64,000 nucleotides of DNA from Rhizobium sp. TH135 (GTDB lineage Bacteria; Pseudomonadota; Alphaproteobacteria; Rhizobiales; Rhizobiaceae), in assembly GCF_002855515.1 (NCBI RefSeq), contig NZ_PKRP01000004.1, positions 310,001-374,000 of the forward strand. Reading direction: 5' to 3'. The notes under the pieces were generated by a model, which saw only the letters and a program-made list of their open reading frames with translations, searched no databases and was not told the DNA's origin. This document shows, piece after piece, positions 63,927 through 64,000 of the stretch. Every line of letters begins with the position of its first letter. Position 1 is the first letter of the stretch. Made by a program: the position numbers and the translations under genes.

Positions 63927-64000
63927 TCAGCTCCCCCTCGTCCATTCCTGTCGGACTGTCTCGTCCGTTTCTTTTCCCAGATGCTCCATCCGGAGCCTCT
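63927..64000 (-). CDS. Possible 3' end of a gene cut by the window edge
   Basis: The minus-strand frame is open from the window edge and reads RLRMEHLGKETDETVRQEWT before the TGA at 63927-63929, 3 bp upstream of the SDR start. Tight spacing suggests a two-gene operon. The product cannot be named from 23 codons. Confidence 0.35.
   Translation of the reverse strand, partial: RLRMEHLGKETDETVRQEWTRGS

Overview
The window reads as chromosome of an alphaproteobacterium of the order Hyphomicrobiales (Rhizobiales), most likely family Rhizobiaceae. The grounds are the GC-rich coding bias, an Irr-type iron control element (ICE) in front of a membrane-bound ferritin gene, the rhizobial form of threonine dehydrogenase, a BTLCP transglutaminase-like protease, a possible CtrA box, and many small rhizobial families (DUF2171, DUF3606, DUF1513). 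No rRNA, tRNA, CRISPR array, prophage or transposase gene was found. The only mobile element candidate is a 262-bp MITE-like inverted-repeat element at 62047-62308.

Layout. 0-8 kb: a secreted Ser/Asn-repeat protein, a DUF2171 protein, an FAD/NAD(P)-binding protein, a MOSC protein, the threonine catabolic pair tdh-kbl with an XRE-cupin regulator, a divergent second XRE-cupin regulator with a GNAT acetyltransferase, and a secreted Cys-rich protein. 8-15 kb: an apparent amine catabolism block with acetylpolyamine deacetylase (HDAC family), an AraC regulator, an APC permease, an overlapping 56-residue peptide gene, copper amine oxidase and an orphan TRAP binding protein. 15-17 kb: a truncated haemoglobin and mbfA, divergent around an ICE. 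17-20 kb: an MFS transporter, a BTLCP protease and an alpha/beta hydrolase.

20-30 kb is the translation core: infC (AUU start), rpmI-rplT, pheS, pheT and rsgA. Two accessory insertions interrupt it. One is a pair of secreted Asp-rich proteins, one with a PepSY-like domain, next to an OmpR-type two-component system. The other is a DUF2442-DUF4160-DUF2442 cassette between pheS and pheT.

31-41 kb is a run of regulator/effector pairs: AraC/DMT transporter, MocR/DMT transporter, LysR/aldo-keto reductase, and GlxA-like regulator/cysteine hydrolase. 41-45 kb: GtrA flippase, a DPM-type glycosyltransferase and a GT-C-like membrane protein. 45-49 kb: xseA, a flavodoxin-like reductase, and a cold-shock gene followed by two charged helical small proteins and a secreted protein. 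49-55 kb: M29 aminopeptidase, ybaK, an ArsC-family protein, ogt, guaA, a nucleosidase, a thioesterase and tspO. 55-60.5 kb: a four-gene envelope operon (imelysin, di-haem oxidoreductase, imelysin, DUF1513) of a type linked to iron. 60.6-64 kb: an RsmB/NOP methyltransferase, the MITE-like element, rlpA and an SDR-type reductase.

Most genes have ordinary housekeeping or metabolic roles. The parts most worth following up are the Asp-rich/PepSY/two-component locus, the cassette inside pheST, the MITE-like element at the rlpA stop codon, the unlisted 56-residue gene in the amine oxidase operon, and several operator-like palindromes that sit directly on start codons.
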